From: an uncultured Clostridia bacterium
GTDB taxonomy: Bacteria > Bacillota > Clostridia > Oscillospirales > Oscillospiraceae
Reading direction: 5' to 3'
NCBI GenBank assembly: GCA_945876285.1
Contig: CAMCNO010000002.1
Span: forward strand, 82,206 to 146,205
DNA: 64,000 nt
Shown: positions 53,331 through 62,789 of the stretch, piece after piece
Layout of the letters: each line of letters opens with the position of its first letter
Position numbering within the stretch: position 1 is the first letter of the stretch
Notes under the pieces: model-generated
Databases searched by the model: none
Seen by the model: only the letters and a program-made list of their open reading frames with translations
Told to the model about the DNA's origin: nothing
Translations under genes and position numbers: made by a program

Positions 53331-53437
53331 CGTTACTTGCTCCTTCAAAAGTATGGATTTGTGGGCAAATGCCCCTTCACTATAAATGGAGAAAAAGGTG
53401 GGGCAAATGAAACCCCCTAATGGCAAATTAGTTCAAA

Positions 53438-53809
53438 TTAGTTTTCTTCGGGACGGTTACAGTCAGGAAGTTTGAAGAATACTCGTACTCCAGGATGGGG
53501 GCCGCTCAGGAGTTCATCAACTACAATAACGCCAGCCCCGCAATCAACTTCAAAGGAAGCTGCGTTATCTGTTGTTTCATTGGCTGCATTGTCTTCGTTT
53601 CTTAAAGAGAAACGCTTTCTGCCGGCGAATCGTTCCCGGAGGTGAAAAATCTGTAATTCAAGCTCCGCAATTATTTGCTCTGCTTCTCTTTCCGTGTACT
53701 CATACGATGCTGGCTCAGCGCAATTCCCGAGCTTCTTTAGATCCTTGATGATGCCTGTCATTCTCTTTTCGACAATACGCCGAAATCTCTCATGTTTGAC
53801 TTCATTCAT
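53438..53809 (-). CDS. Unknown mobile-element protein
   Basis: The product has 123 residues. The N-terminal half is charged and helical (KHERFRRIVEKRMTGIIKDLKKLGN), and the middle carries AEQIIAELELQIFHLRERF. No family is recognised. GGAGG lies 7 nt before the ATG, which overlaps the previous stop as ATGA, so it is coupled in the operon. Confidence 0.6.
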   Translation of the reverse strand: MNEVKHERFRRIVEKRMTGIIKDLKKLGNCAEPASYEYTEREAEQIIAELELQIFHLRERFAGRKRFSLRNEDNAANETTDNAASFEVDCGAGVIVVDELLSGPHPGVRVFFKLPDCNRPEEN

Positions 53810-54033
53810 GCCAGAGCCTCCTCCCGTTCCACAATCTCTGAGGCTTCGGTAGATTCCTCATTACAGACCCCATTTTCGCTCGTTTCTGCGCTCTCCCTGT
53901 CCATTTCCAGCGTGGAGATGGCTGTTATAGGGAACACATCATAATTGCCTTCAGAAGCGCTGGAAAGGCCGCAGGAGGCCAAGAAACTCTCTTGCGCCAC
54001 CGGCGCAAGGTCAGAAAAGTAGATTTCAAACAT
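53806..54033 (-). CDS. Unknown acidic mobile-element protein
   Basis: The product has 75 residues with a very acidic C-terminal half (many Glu, Ser, Thr). No family is recognised. AGGAGG lies ahead of the ATG, which overlaps the preceding gene by 8 bp. It is tightly packed in the operon, which supports it being real. Confidence 0.55.
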   Translation of the reverse strand: MFEIYFSDLAPVAQESFLASCGLSSASEGNYDVFPITAISTLEMDRESAETSENGVCNEESTEASEIVEREEALA

Positions 54034-54532
54034 TTTCTTCGTCCTCCTGCAATGCGCGTTCGATGTCGTTCTCAGCGAACTTCAGAGCCATGAGTTCCTT
54101 TTTGGAGAAGCCAAGTTCCACTAATCTTTCGACAACCCGATACCCATGGCCGCCTTCATCATTGACTTTTTCATCAATGAGTATGTTCAGCAATTCCATT
54201 GTCCGATCCGGGTCAATTTGTTCCCATTTGCCCTTGCAGTTCAAAAATGCTGATACGAGTTCATCTGCCTTAACTTCGACAGTTGCCGGCTCCATCGTTT
54301 CCTCAAAGCTATCCTCTGACAGCTCAAAATACGGATGATCGACCTGCGGATCAAAGGTATCAAACCGTTTCTCCGGCAGGCCAACCAGATGGGGGATAAA
54401 GTATTCTCCTTCATCCAAACATTCCAGGACAACAGCGACTTGTTCAGCGGAAATAGTTCCTTGGATAACACACTCATTATGGACTTTGTAGTTATCAGCG
54501 TCACGATATAAATAGTTGATTTTCGTATTCAT
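54026..54532 (-). CDS. Unknown mobile-element protein
   Basis: The product has 168 residues. The N-terminal part reads YLYRDADNYKVHNECVIQG, followed by ECLDEGEYFIPHLVGLPEKRFD; this pattern is one I have seen in conjugative elements of gut Firmicutes, without known function. Start 54532 has AAAGGAA ahead. The C-terminal part (ELLNILIDEKVNDEGG, LVELGFSKKELMALKF) is helical. Confidence 0.65.
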   Translation of the reverse strand: MNTKINYLYRDADNYKVHNECVIQGTISAEQVAVVLECLDEGEYFIPHLVGLPEKRFDTFDPQVDHPYFELSEDSFEETMEPATVEVKADELVSAFLNCKGKWEQIDPDRTMELLNILIDEKVNDEGGHGYRVVERLVELGFSKKELMALKFAENDIERALQEDEENV

Positions 54533-54546
54533 GCCATCAATTCCTT

Positions 54547-54774
54547 TCACGCTCGTTCGTAAGTTACCTCGGTCAATAGACCAGTTTCATCATATCTGCG
54601 TAACTCCACCCAGTTATGATGTGTCTCTTCCATAATCAAGAATCCTACTCCTTCCTGACGCATGATCACGATATCACCGCTGGTGTAGAGACCGCTTGGG
54701 AAGTTTAATAAATCTTTCACTGTCATATCAGCACTCATCTCCGCAAAAAGGTCGCCGTTGCTCATGAAGTGCAA
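54547..54774 (-). CDS. Small unknown mobile-element protein
   Basis: The product has 75 residues if started at TTG 54774 (AAGG 6 nt ahead), or 72 from the ATG at 54765 (site 15 nt away). A central beta-rich segment (GDIVIMRQEGVGFLIMEE) ends in NWVELRRYDETGLLTEVTYERA. No family is recognised. It fits the operon spacing. Confidence 0.55.
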   Translation of the reverse strand: MHFMSNGDLFAEMSADMTVKDLLNFPSGLYTSGDIVIMRQEGVGFLIMEETHHNWVELRRYDETGLLTEVTYERA

Positions 54775-54791
54775 CAGCGACCTTACTGATT

Positions 54792-55892
54792 TTATGATGC
54801 CCTTGCCTCCTTGAAAGAGAGCAGCAGGTCATCAATCCCTTTGTATTTTTCATCCCAGGCAATTGGTGTCATCTCAAATCCGGCATCGCTGCCTTCCTGT
54901 AATACCCGCTGTCGTGCATTCCGCACATTTTCATTGATCAGGGCATCCATGTCGAAAGCGACGATGATCCGGTTGATATGAACGGTGGCCAACTCCTTGA
55001 GCAGTCTACGGAACTGATTGATATTGCCCACACCAGTTAGGCCAACAAAGCATCTGGGTTGGCCAAGCGCATTCGATAGGTGCTGAGCAATATCTGCCTT
55101 CATGACGCCTTCAGTTAGATAGACCGCATCAGAATCATGTGTGCCTGCGAAATGTGGACAACAGGATGCGGTTGTACCGTAATACTTATCAACACTGGTG
55201 AGATTGTTAAATTTGGAGTTGTAGGGCCGATCCAGGCGAATCTGAATGGCCTCAATCTCTCCGATCATATTCCGGTCTGGGATCATAATACCCGAAGCCC
55301 TGATATCCAATTTCCAACTGCCAGTCTCGCGATCACGGTAGAAACCTGGAACACCTTCCAATTCACAACCGCGCTCCAGAAGCTCCGCAACAATGCGCCC
55401 CGACCGCACCGCAGGTGTGGTTCGATACCCAAGTTGGTCAATTGCATCGCCAGAGAGTCCCCGCATAAGCAGGGACTCTCTGTGCATAGACCCAAGGGTG
55501 AGCAGAGAGAGGAGATTTCTGTAAGTATTATCGCGGATATTGGATGGAGCCAACTCAGCTTCCGGTGTTACAATCCTCTGATCTCGGGGAGTGTCATTAA
55601 GCTTTCTTCTTCGGATGTCCTCTCCGGACTGAAAAATACGGCACAACTCCTCATAGGCTGCTGCCATGCTGATGTTCGTGGCTGCGGCATACAAGTGAAG
55701 CACACCCCCGCCTTCGCCACATCGGTTGCAGCGAAACACATTCTTATCCAGTTTGACATTCAGGTGTGCTTTTCTGTCAGCGCAAAATGGGCATCTGCAA
55801 TGGAGCTGCGTTCCAGTGTCACGAATCACCTGGATACTGAGCAAATCCACTACATCCCGAATGCTGCATGGCAGCTCGTCACGGAAACCCAT
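54792..55892 (-). CDS. CHC2-type DNA primase / Toprim protein
   Basis: The product has 366 residues. It has an N-terminal zinc finger (Cys34, Cys37, Cys55, Cys58 in CPFC and CNRC) as in DnaG-type primases. A Toprim-like domain follows (DAVYLTEGVMKADIA near 265, IIVAFDMDA near 318, DUF3854-like). It is shorter than DnaG and lacks the helicase-binding domain, as in plasmid and phage primases. GGGAGGTG lies ahead of the ATG. With the DnaB-like ATPase at 62790 it suggests own replication. Confidence 0.85.
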   Translation of the reverse strand: MGFRDELPCSIRDVVDLLSIQVIRDTGTQLHCRCPFCADRKAHLNVKLDKNVFRCNRCGEGGGVLHLYAAATNISMAAAYEELCRIFQSGEDIRRRKLNDTPRDQRIVTPEAELAPSNIRDNTYRNLLSLLTLGSMHRESLLMRGLSGDAIDQLGYRTTPAVRSGRIVAELLERGCELEGVPGFYRDRETGSWKLDIRASGIMIPDRNMIGEIEAIQIRLDRPYNSKFNNLTSVDKYYGTTASCCPHFAGTHDSDAVYLTEGVMKADIAQHLSNALGQPRCFVGLTGVGNINQFRRLLKELATVHINRIIVAFDMDALINENVRNARQRVLQEGSDAGFEMTPIAWDEKYKGIDDLLLSFKEARAS

Positions 55893-55925
55893 TGTGTTTC
55901 ACCTCCCATCTGCCAAACCAGCCCG

Positions 55926-56738
55926 TCAGCTGGCCATTTTACTGGCTGCATCGACAAGCAGGATTGCCCCGGCCTTCAGAGCCAGATTCCGACCCGAATA
56001 GTTTTTGACATACCACTCCAAATCGCTCGGCTTTCGCAGAGCGAGTTCGCCCAGGGTGTTGCCCTTGTAGTAGCCGACATCAATACGCACATTCTTCGCC
56101 TCTTCCAGCGTCATGGAGTTCAGATAGTCCTCCAGCGTGACAGGCTCCTGCATTTTGGGAGCAGCAGCAGGGGCTGGGGCAGTAGCAGGTGCCGGCTGCG
56201 GCATAGAAACCGTGGCAGCCGTTTGAACAGCACCGGTCTGCTTCGTTTCATGTTTGACCTGGCTTGCCACTCCCGTCTCTTCGGAGCAGTCTTCTTCAAC
56301 CGCACCGAGATCCAAAGGCGCATCCACCATAATATCGCCAAACATATCGGCAGCACCGCAGAACTGCGTACCGTATCCGGCAGCGGCAAGCACTCGGCCC
56401 ATCGCTGCGGTTTCCGCCGTTTCAAGATAGCGGTCACCAAAGCGTTCCTGGGTCACAAATCTCTGAGCGCTGGACTTAGCCACATACTGATCCGGGGCAT
56501 CGCCTCGATCCGCATAGAGCTTGCAGCAGACTACCGCCGATTTATCATCCACATGGATGATCTCGGAGTCGATCTTCCCGTTGGGCCTGTGAAGCCGGAA
56601 CCACAGGAGCCGGTACTTGACATCCAAATAAAGGCTCATAGTGCCATCCTCATTGGGCAGCTGCCGTGTAAAGTCCGCAGGGTTGAAGTTGTCTACCGCA
56701 TTGATCGTTGGGATAATTCGCGCATTGTTTTCCGTCAT
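55926..56738 (-). CDS. ERF/Rad52-like N-domain with ExoX-like C-domain (putative recombination protein)
   Basis: The product has 270 residues. The first part has YLETAETAAMGRVLAAAGYGTQFC, resembling the helix motif (AETxAxGRALAxxGY) of ERF/Rad52-type annealing proteins. A Pro/Ala-rich linker (about 165-195) follows. The C-terminal 55 residues (VGYYKGNTLGEL, SDLEWYVKNY) match the short ExoX-like C-terminal/DUF3820 fold. The start at 56738 has GGAGG ahead. A single-strand annealing role is inference. Confidence 0.6.
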   Translation of the reverse strand: MTENNARIIPTINAVDNFNPADFTRQLPNEDGTMSLYLDVKYRLLWFRLHRPNGKIDSEIIHVDDKSAVVCCKLYADRGDAPDQYVAKSSAQRFVTQERFGDRYLETAETAAMGRVLAAAGYGTQFCGAADMFGDIMVDAPLDLGAVEEDCSEETGVASQVKHETKQTGAVQTAATVSMPQPAPATAPAPAAAPKMQEPVTLEDYLNSMTLEEAKNVRIDVGYYKGNTLGELALRKPSDLEWYVKNYSGRNLALKAGAILLVDAASKMAS

Positions 56739-56800
56739 TTGTATTGAACCTCCAATCATAGTCGGCGCAAGGAGGCAAAATGCCTCCTTGACGCCGCTTT

Positions 56801-59014
56801 TTAACACGCTCTTTTTTGAACTTCTCTGTTGAGATAGGCCACGATACGATCCGCAAACACCGTGTTTCGCTTATCCACATCGCTCCGGTGAATTGCCATG
56901 TAGACCGCCTGCCGCTGTCCAATCAGGATCACTTTCTCTTTTGCGCGGGAAATGGCTGTATAAAGCAAATTCCGCCGCAGCATGATGTAGTGTTCCTTCA
57001 TCAGCGGGATGATAGCGGTTGGCACCTCTGTTCCTTGGCTCTTGTGGATCGTGATGCAATAAGACCAGTCAACATCATCCATTAAGTCTTCGCTATAGGT
57101 GATAGCCCGACCGTCGAACAGCTTAATGTCAATCTGAACCTCACCATCGTCATCTTTGTAGATGCGTTCGATGACGCCCACATCTCCATTGGACACAGCC
57201 CCGTTGTTCTTCGTCTGAATGATGCGATCACCCTCGCGGAACACCTTTGAACCATGCTTCAGCTCATTGACGCCGGCACGCTGCGGATTGATGAGATCTC
57301 TGATCTCTTTGTTGAGTTGATCTGCACCCACTGCTCCTCGCTTGCGGAAGGGGGACAGTATCTGAACACCCTCAATGCCCTTCTTCTTCACTTCGGACAG
57401 ATAGGCTCGAATCACCAGTGCGGCTGCCGCCTCGCTATCCTTTGCTTCATAAAGGGCAAAATCATCTCCAAATTGGAGATTGGTGTCATTGTTGTTCACC
57501 GCGTAAGCATTGAGGAATATCCGGCTGTTCGATGCCTGACGGAAAACCGTATCCAGCACCGCTGTTGGAATCACACCGCATCGCAGCAATTCCCGCAAAA
57601 CATTTCCTGCTCCCACAGAAGGGAGCTGATCCGGATCGCCGACGAACAGGATCTGCACGCCAGGTTTGAGCCGCTGGAACAGCGCATAAGTCACCTTCAT
57701 ATCCACCATGGAGTATTCGTCAATGACAACGAAATCCGCCAAGAGGAAATCCGGTTTCTCTTCCTCCAGATCCTCTTCCGAGACAATTCCCATAGCCGAA
57801 TGCAGGGTAAAGGCCGGGAATCCCGTCTGCTCTGTCATCCGCCTGCTTGCCTTACCAGTTGGAGCTGCAAGAAGCAGCTCATTGTCCGGGTTCAGGCGAT
57901 GGTAGATGTCCAGTATTGCACGCAAAGTGGTGGTCTTCCCCACGCCAGGGCCGCCGGTCATGATGGCGCAGCGGTTTTCCAGACACAGCTTGACCGCATT
58001 TCTTTGCGATGGAGCAAGGGTTTGTCCAATCTTCGCCTCAGTCCTCTTGATTTCATCATCCAGGTTTCTGATCTTGGGAATTGGCTCAGATAGAAGCAAT
58101 GACACCAGCCTTTTCGCCGCCTTTACCTCACAGGTGCGCTCGAATGTCAGATAGACTCTTTCATGCTCAACATAGATGCTGCCATTTTGGTGCTCACCTT
58201 GTATGGCAGTGAGTATTTCAGCCTTTGACACCACTTCGCGCCCATAACCATCGTTCAGAAGAGTGTGGCTCCGGTCAATCAACTCATCACGAGGGAGAAA
58301 TAAGTGTCCGGAGTTCCGTGCTTCCTCCAGCGTGTATTCAATTGCACCGGCATACCGCAACGGATTTTTCGGGCTGACTTTGGTCTTTTTCGCAATGGCA
58401 TTAACCGTCAGGAAGCCAAAACCTTTGATCCGGCAAAGTTGAAACGGATCTGTCTTGACGATGTTGAGGCTGTTGTCACCGAACTTCTCCTGGATTTTCA
58501 TGATCTTCTTCTCCGAAACATCATAAGGAGCAAGGAACGCAGTCAACGCGCCCAGTTTACGGGTCTTTTCATAGGAGTCGATGATTTTTTGGAGCTTGCC
58601 CTGCTTGATCCCTTTGATTGTCAGGAGCTGCTGCGGGTCATTTTCCATCACTTCGAGCGTCCTGTTGCCGAACCGGGCAACGATGGCCTTTGCGGTTTCA
58701 GGACCTATCCCTTTGATAAAACCAGAACTGAGATACGCTACGATGCCCTTGTTGTCGGTTGGAAGCTTCTGTTCGCATTTCTCAACCGACAGTTGGACAC
58801 CATAACTGGACTGCTGCCACTTACCATCCAGATCGACCTCCACCGTGTCCGTTTCCGGCAGGTGGTGACCAATGGCGCTGAAGTGGATTTTCTTGCTTGA
58901 CTGATAGCTGTTTCTTCGTGCCTCCATTGGAACCGCCTGGTCTTCCGTCACATAGAGGAAGATGCAGAATCCATCTGAGGACTTGAAGATCGTCCGTTCA
59001 TATCGACATATCAT
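56801..59014 (-). CDS. RecD2-type (YrrC-like) superfamily 1B DNA helicase
   Basis: The product has 737 residues. N-terminal OB and helix-hairpin-helix repeats (SGFIKGIGPETAKAIV, LLTIKGIKQGKLQKI, LCRIKGFGFLTVNAI) precede the ATPase core. Walker A is GGPGVGKTTT (near 354), Walker B VVIDEYSMVD (near 428) and C-terminal TIHKSQGTE. RecD2 unwinds 5'-3' DNA independent of RecBC. Its codon use and neighbours mark it as an element copy. ATGA overlap links it to the gene before. Confidence 0.92.
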   Translation of the reverse strand: MICRYERTIFKSSDGFCIFLYVTEDQAVPMEARRNSYQSSKKIHFSAIGHHLPETDTVEVDLDGKWQQSSYGVQLSVEKCEQKLPTDNKGIVAYLSSGFIKGIGPETAKAIVARFGNRTLEVMENDPQQLLTIKGIKQGKLQKIIDSYEKTRKLGALTAFLAPYDVSEKKIMKIQEKFGDNSLNIVKTDPFQLCRIKGFGFLTVNAIAKKTKVSPKNPLRYAGAIEYTLEEARNSGHLFLPRDELIDRSHTLLNDGYGREVVSKAEILTAIQGEHQNGSIYVEHERVYLTFERTCEVKAAKRLVSLLLSEPIPKIRNLDDEIKRTEAKIGQTLAPSQRNAVKLCLENRCAIMTGGPGVGKTTTLRAILDIYHRLNPDNELLLAAPTGKASRRMTEQTGFPAFTLHSAMGIVSEEDLEEEKPDFLLADFVVIDEYSMVDMKVTYALFQRLKPGVQILFVGDPDQLPSVGAGNVLRELLRCGVIPTAVLDTVFRQASNSRIFLNAYAVNNNDTNLQFGDDFALYEAKDSEAAAALVIRAYLSEVKKKGIEGVQILSPFRKRGAVGADQLNKEIRDLINPQRAGVNELKHGSKVFREGDRIIQTKNNGAVSNGDVGVIERIYKDDDGEVQIDIKLFDGRAITYSEDLMDDVDWSYCITIHKSQGTEVPTAIIPLMKEHYIMLRRNLLYTAISRAKEKVILIGQRQAVYMAIHRSDVDKRNTVFADRIVAYLNREVQKRAC

Positions 59015-59682
59015 CCATTCACCTCCGCATTCAAACTGTTGGATAACGGACTCTGCTCGATGGAGTAAAAGTCTTCATCGCATTGGAAACACTGATAGGT
59101 GTATCCCTCGATATCACTGGGAAACAGAGGACTCCCGCAGAAACGGCAGATGCCGTTGCTTTCACGGAATTCCATATCCTCCATCTCGACATCAGTTACG
59201 CCATGCTCGCGAAGATACTTTTGGGCAGCATCCCGATCCTCAAAGCAGATAGGAACACCATCTTCATCTTGCAGATACTCCAAGCCATTGAGAGTAATCC
59301 CGTTGATAGGTCGGCCAACAATCACCTGTGTCCTCTTGACAGCAGGCCGGCTTTCAGCGCAGATTCCAGTCCGATAGAAGACAGGAATACCCTTTTCGTG
59401 AGCCACCTCAATCTCCTTTTTCATGCCAGCAGATAGCCGGTCTCCGAAGGCAACCAGGCGGGAACACATGCCCAGCAGTTTCAGTCCAAAATCCAACGCC
59501 AGTGCCCGTTGCTCCGGAACACTGTCATCTAATAAATACGGAAGATAGGCGTGAGGAGCAACAGCGCGACCACCAAACTCCTTTTCCGCCCAAATCATGT
59601 AAGTGGTAGCTTTTGCGGCATTCGCCAATCTCTCTGCCCGAGTTGGGGCAGAGAGCGGCGAACACACATAGGTCATTTCCAC
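59011..59682 (-). CDS. DUF7768 / nucleoside 2-deoxyribosyltransferase-like protein
   Basis: The product has 223 residues. The N-terminal half (TYVCSPLSAPTRAERLANAA, then LLGMCSRLVAFGDRLSAGMKKEIEVAHEKGIPV) is a deoxyribosyltransferase-like Rossmann fold common on phages and conjugative elements. The C-terminal part has a zinc-ribbon pattern (CRFCGS and CFQCDED). The start is GTG at 59682 with AGGAGG 9 nt ahead; ATG 59676 is too far. The enzymatic role is not shown. Confidence 0.7.
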   Translation of the reverse strand: MEMTYVCSPLSAPTRAERLANAAKATTYMIWAEKEFGGRAVAPHAYLPYLLDDSVPEQRALALDFGLKLLGMCSRLVAFGDRLSAGMKKEIEVAHEKGIPVFYRTGICAESRPAVKRTQVIVGRPINGITLNGLEYLQDEDGVPICFEDRDAAQKYLREHGVTDVEMEDMEFRESNGICRFCGSPLFPSDIEGYTYQCFQCDEDFYSIEQSPLSNSLNAEVNG

Positions 59683-59698
59683 GATTGAAGACCTCCTG

Positions 59699-60733
59699 TT
59701 ATGCGATGGCTTTTGTCAGCTTGAAGATCCGGCTTTCCGTGGTCTGTACCAGATCGTCATAGGCATCCGGATACTGCGCTCTCAGCTTGCTGAGGTTGTC
59801 CTTGGAGATGCCCTCACGATACTGCGGAGCAAACGAGATGTTGTACTTGATCCCGTTGCTCTCACAGACTGCACCGCAGGCAGCGCCCATCAGCTCCGCA
59901 ATCGGGGCATAGATGCGCTTAATCTGCTCGTCCAGTTTCCTCGACTGGGCATCCAGATCCTTCTTCTGGGCCTTCATGGCAAGCAGCTGCTCCAGAGCCG
60001 GGGCAAATTCAGCGCCAACAGTGACAGTGGGTGCATTCTTATCCGCAGGCCCATAGTAGCGGCTCAGTGCAGCCAGCACCATGTCCGGTTTCTCCGTCAG
60101 TGGAGGCTCGACACGGTTGAGAACATAGCGGTTCCAGAAGTTCTGGAGCAGAAGGATATTGTTCTCCTCCTCATCCAGGTCCCGCTCAATTTTGCGCCAC
60201 ACGAAGTCACTTTCGCTGTTTGAGAACAGGCACGCAATGTAGGCAACATCAATGTTCATGACTGCCATGTAATGCTTCACCTGCAACTCGTAGTGCCTGG
60301 GCACCGCACCATTCGCCCACAGGTACTGGGTATCATAGTGCGCCGTTTTGCACTCTAAGATGCCAATGTCGCCGTCTGGCAGATGAATGAATCGGTCCAC
60401 ATCCGCCAGCATGAATGGGAACAGCGGATGCTGGAACATTTTCTGATCCTGAAAGACAGACAGGCCGGTTTTCTTGGCAAAGATCTTAGCCACAACATCT
60501 TCCAGTAGATGTCCGATTTCAAAGGTGATAGACTTGTCCTCACCCTCCACTGCGGGCACGACGCCGATCTTGTCATAGTAAAGCTCTCTCGCCGTCCTGT
60601 AGGGGGATAAACCGAGGGCCGCAGCTACATCGCTGCCGCCCACACCTTTCCGCCTCCACGCCAGCCACTCGTCTTCCGTGAGGTTGGCCGTTTCCACGAA
60701 CACATTCGGTTTGTAATTCAAATCAAGTGACAT
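59699..60733 (-). CDS. YqaJ-type viral recombinase/exonuclease
   Basis: The product has 344 residues. PD-(D/E)XK nuclease features are GGSDVAAALG (32-41), the acidic FEIGHLLED (71-79), Asp111/Asp113 in LADVDRFIH, and Glu127-Cys-Lys129 in ILECKT. YqaJ proteins act with annealing proteins as a two-part recombination system, like lambda Exo-Beta. A C-terminal coiled coil (about 245-285) is also present. AAGGAG lies ahead of the ATG. Confidence 0.9.
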   Translation of the reverse strand: MSLDLNYKPNVFVETANLTEDEWLAWRRKGVGGSDVAAALGLSPYRTARELYYDKIGVVPAVEGEDKSITFEIGHLLEDVVAKIFAKKTGLSVFQDQKMFQHPLFPFMLADVDRFIHLPDGDIGILECKTAHYDTQYLWANGAVPRHYELQVKHYMAVMNIDVAYIACLFSNSESDFVWRKIERDLDEEENNILLLQNFWNRYVLNRVEPPLTEKPDMVLAALSRYYGPADKNAPTVTVGAEFAPALEQLLAMKAQKKDLDAQSRKLDEQIKRIYAPIAELMGAACGAVCESNGIKYNISFAPQYREGISKDNLSKLRAQYPDAYDDLVQTTESRIFKLTKAIA

Positions 60734-60745
60734 ATTAAACGCTCC

Positions 60746-61192
60746 TTAGTAATCACAGATAGTCATCCACTCCGGATTCCCGAGCAACTGTGCAGCGTAC
60801 TTCACGGCAAGATCGCTGATATCCAGACAGTCACAACGATCTTTCGTGATGATGTATGCGCTTCCAACCACATAACACAGTTTCTCATGGCCGCTTTCCA
60901 GAATGATGATTGCATCATCATCAGCAACAAAGGTCTGAAGCGCATTGAGAAACGCGTCGAAATCGGCCTCGCTGTCCTCGCCGTCATCCTCAGAGTCGTT
61001 GTGGTAATCAGTGACGCCGGCAATACCGCCAAGCGTACCAAAGCCAAAGACGGTGTTGCCATTCTTGTCCTTTTCTTCCCACAACTCAACGCGATCTTCC
61101 GTTCCGGAGACATGGGCCATAAACTTCCGAAACTCTTCTTCGTCTTTGACGCGGAAGTAATTCGTTCTTATTGATGCGTAATAGTTTGCCAT
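60746..61192 (-). CDS. Unknown mobile-element protein
   Basis: The product has 148 residues. It begins MANYYASIRTNYFRVKDEEEFRKFM, and has an acidic DSEDDGEDSEADF run and a beta-rich end (DDAIIILESGHEKLCYVVGSAYIIT). This short-protein type recurs on gut Firmicute elements; no function is known. Start 61192 has AGGAGGG ahead; in-frame codons to 61318 are unsupported. Confidence 0.65.
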   Translation of the reverse strand: MANYYASIRTNYFRVKDEEEFRKFMAHVSGTEDRVELWEEKDKNGNTVFGFGTLGGIAGVTDYHNDSEDDGEDSEADFDAFLNALQTFVADDDAIIILESGHEKLCYVVGSAYIITKDRCDCLDISDLAVKYAAQLLGNPEWMTICDY

Positions 61193-61209
61193 CTTGCATT
61201 CCCTCCTGA

Positions 61210-62364
61210 TCACCACTTGAAGTCGCCGGGGTGATCGTATTCCGGCCATTTCACATGGACGGCCTTTGCGATGCACTCCTCCATCTGGGCAATCCGGACG
61301 CCAGATGCTCCCTCGCACTGAATAAGGAAGATCACCTCACTCATTGCCAGATACAACTCATAGGCGGTGCAGGGATGCTCACCATTGAGAGCCATGAACT
61401 GATCCAGGGCCTCGTAGCTCGCCTTCTTCGGTGCTTTGATGTGTTTGAGAACGCCAAGCATGGTGTTCTTCGGATACCGGATCTCAATCCCCATCATCTT
61501 CGTGTGCTTCTCAATGGTCTCCCGGAACCGTGCGTAGAGCAGCTTCAGCTGCGCCTCGAACTTTTCCAGATTCACGCCATTGCTATGCTCGGTTTTGATA
61601 GGGGTTCCAAGCGGGATAATTTTGTCCCCATGCTTGTTCAGCAGGATAGGGTACAGGTTGGCCCCGCTGACGCCGACATCAGAAGTAGTGAAGCGCAGGC
61701 CCGGTATGACATTGACTTTTCCACTCAGGCCATTTGCTGCGAGCTCCTGATAGTAGGTATCCAGCAGGTTGTTGGCCTGTCCATCCAGGCTCCAGATTGC
61801 CGTGACCACCGAATGATCGTAGTTTGCCGTAAGGAAGCTGTTCCCAGGGAACTCGTCATCCAGGAAGTCCTTCACGCTCTGGAACATGGGCAGCATCTCC
61901 AGCACAGCGTAGTCAGAGGGATCTCCACCATGCACCGCAGATACTTTGTCATCCGCCACCTTGATTAGGCTATCGCCAGTAGCGACATCCAGGCAGTAGT
62001 TGAGGATCTGCGTCAGTACCGACTTGGACACCTTTCCAAGTGCGTTTCCAGAGATTCTGGCACGCTCAAGAATGGTCTTCAGGGCGCAGGATCGCACGGG
62101 GTAATCCGCTCCGTTCACACTCAGCAGCAGGCTGGTATTCTCCATGGTATCAACTAGGATCTCCGCACTGCCGTTGGACTGATAGAGCTGCATATACAGG
62201 TTCCCAAGCTCGGAGTCCTTCTCAAGGGGCTTAAACTGGAGGCTGTTAGAGGGCGCTTTCATCCATAAGCTTTTCTCCTTCCTTTCCTTCAAGAAATCCA
62301 GAAACTGATCCGAATTCCTGAAAGAGCATTTGAAATTGTCCGCGTAGATTTTGCTTTCCGTCAT
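61210..62364 (-). CDS. Large unknown protein heading the element operon
   Basis: The product has 384 residues, no membrane segment. Visible: FLKERKEKSLWMKAPSNSLQF, LSVNGADYPVRSCALKTILERA, then VTAIWSLDGQANNLLDTYYQELAANGLSGKV. The pattern (self-contained protein with a central N/D-rich segment) suggests a DUF932-like fold, seen in phage and plasmid proteins. I am not sure. The start at 62364 has GAAAGGCGG ahead. It is the first gene of the 10-kb leftward operon. Confidence 0.6.
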   Translation of the reverse strand: MTESKIYADNFKCSFRNSDQFLDFLKERKEKSLWMKAPSNSLQFKPLEKDSELGNLYMQLYQSNGSAEILVDTMENTSLLLSVNGADYPVRSCALKTILERARISGNALGKVSKSVLTQILNYCLDVATGDSLIKVADDKVSAVHGGDPSDYAVLEMLPMFQSVKDFLDDEFPGNSFLTANYDHSVVTAIWSLDGQANNLLDTYYQELAANGLSGKVNVIPGLRFTTSDVGVSGANLYPILLNKHGDKIIPLGTPIKTEHSNGVNLEKFEAQLKLLYARFRETIEKHTKMMGIEIRYPKNTMLGVLKHIKAPKKASYEALDQFMALNGEHPCTAYELYLAMSEVIFLIQCEGASGVRIAQMEECIAKAVHVKWPEYDHPGDFKW

Positions 62365-62433
62365 GATTGTGTAACCGCCTTTCAAAATATTCTCAAACCC
62401 GATGGAATCGGAATTTGGACAAAAAAAGAGCAC

Positions 62434-62789
62434 TTCGACTTGAAGTACATCAAATCAAAGCGCTATTAGGGAGGGTACTGCGCCTTGCGGCACAAATCCC
62501 AAAACTGCCCTGAGTCATTTGCTCAAAGGCTCACTGCATAGTAGAGGTCCCACGCCCGGGAGAAGTAAATCGAATAAGTACATGGGTATCATACTATGTC
62601 TGAAAGGCAAATTCCATAATACCAAAATCTACTCGTACTTTTGCATGGAGTTAGATACCAGCCGGGATTGTTTCAAAGCGTTCAACTTTCAACGGCTAAG
62701 GCAATTTGGATTCTGTCCTGAATATCGTACATCCCATTTGATATTCTTTTTTCAGAAGCATCAATTTCTATTTTGGAGGCGTTCTGGAT
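62434..62789. other. Intergenic region between divergent element genes
   Basis: The 355 bp contain no gene. There is a short inverted repeat ACTTC/GAAGT at 62432-62446, and GGAGG of the DnaB-like gene at 62775-62779. Divergent promoters and an operator must lie here, but no convincing -35/-10 pair could be read for either direction. Confidence 0.4.
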
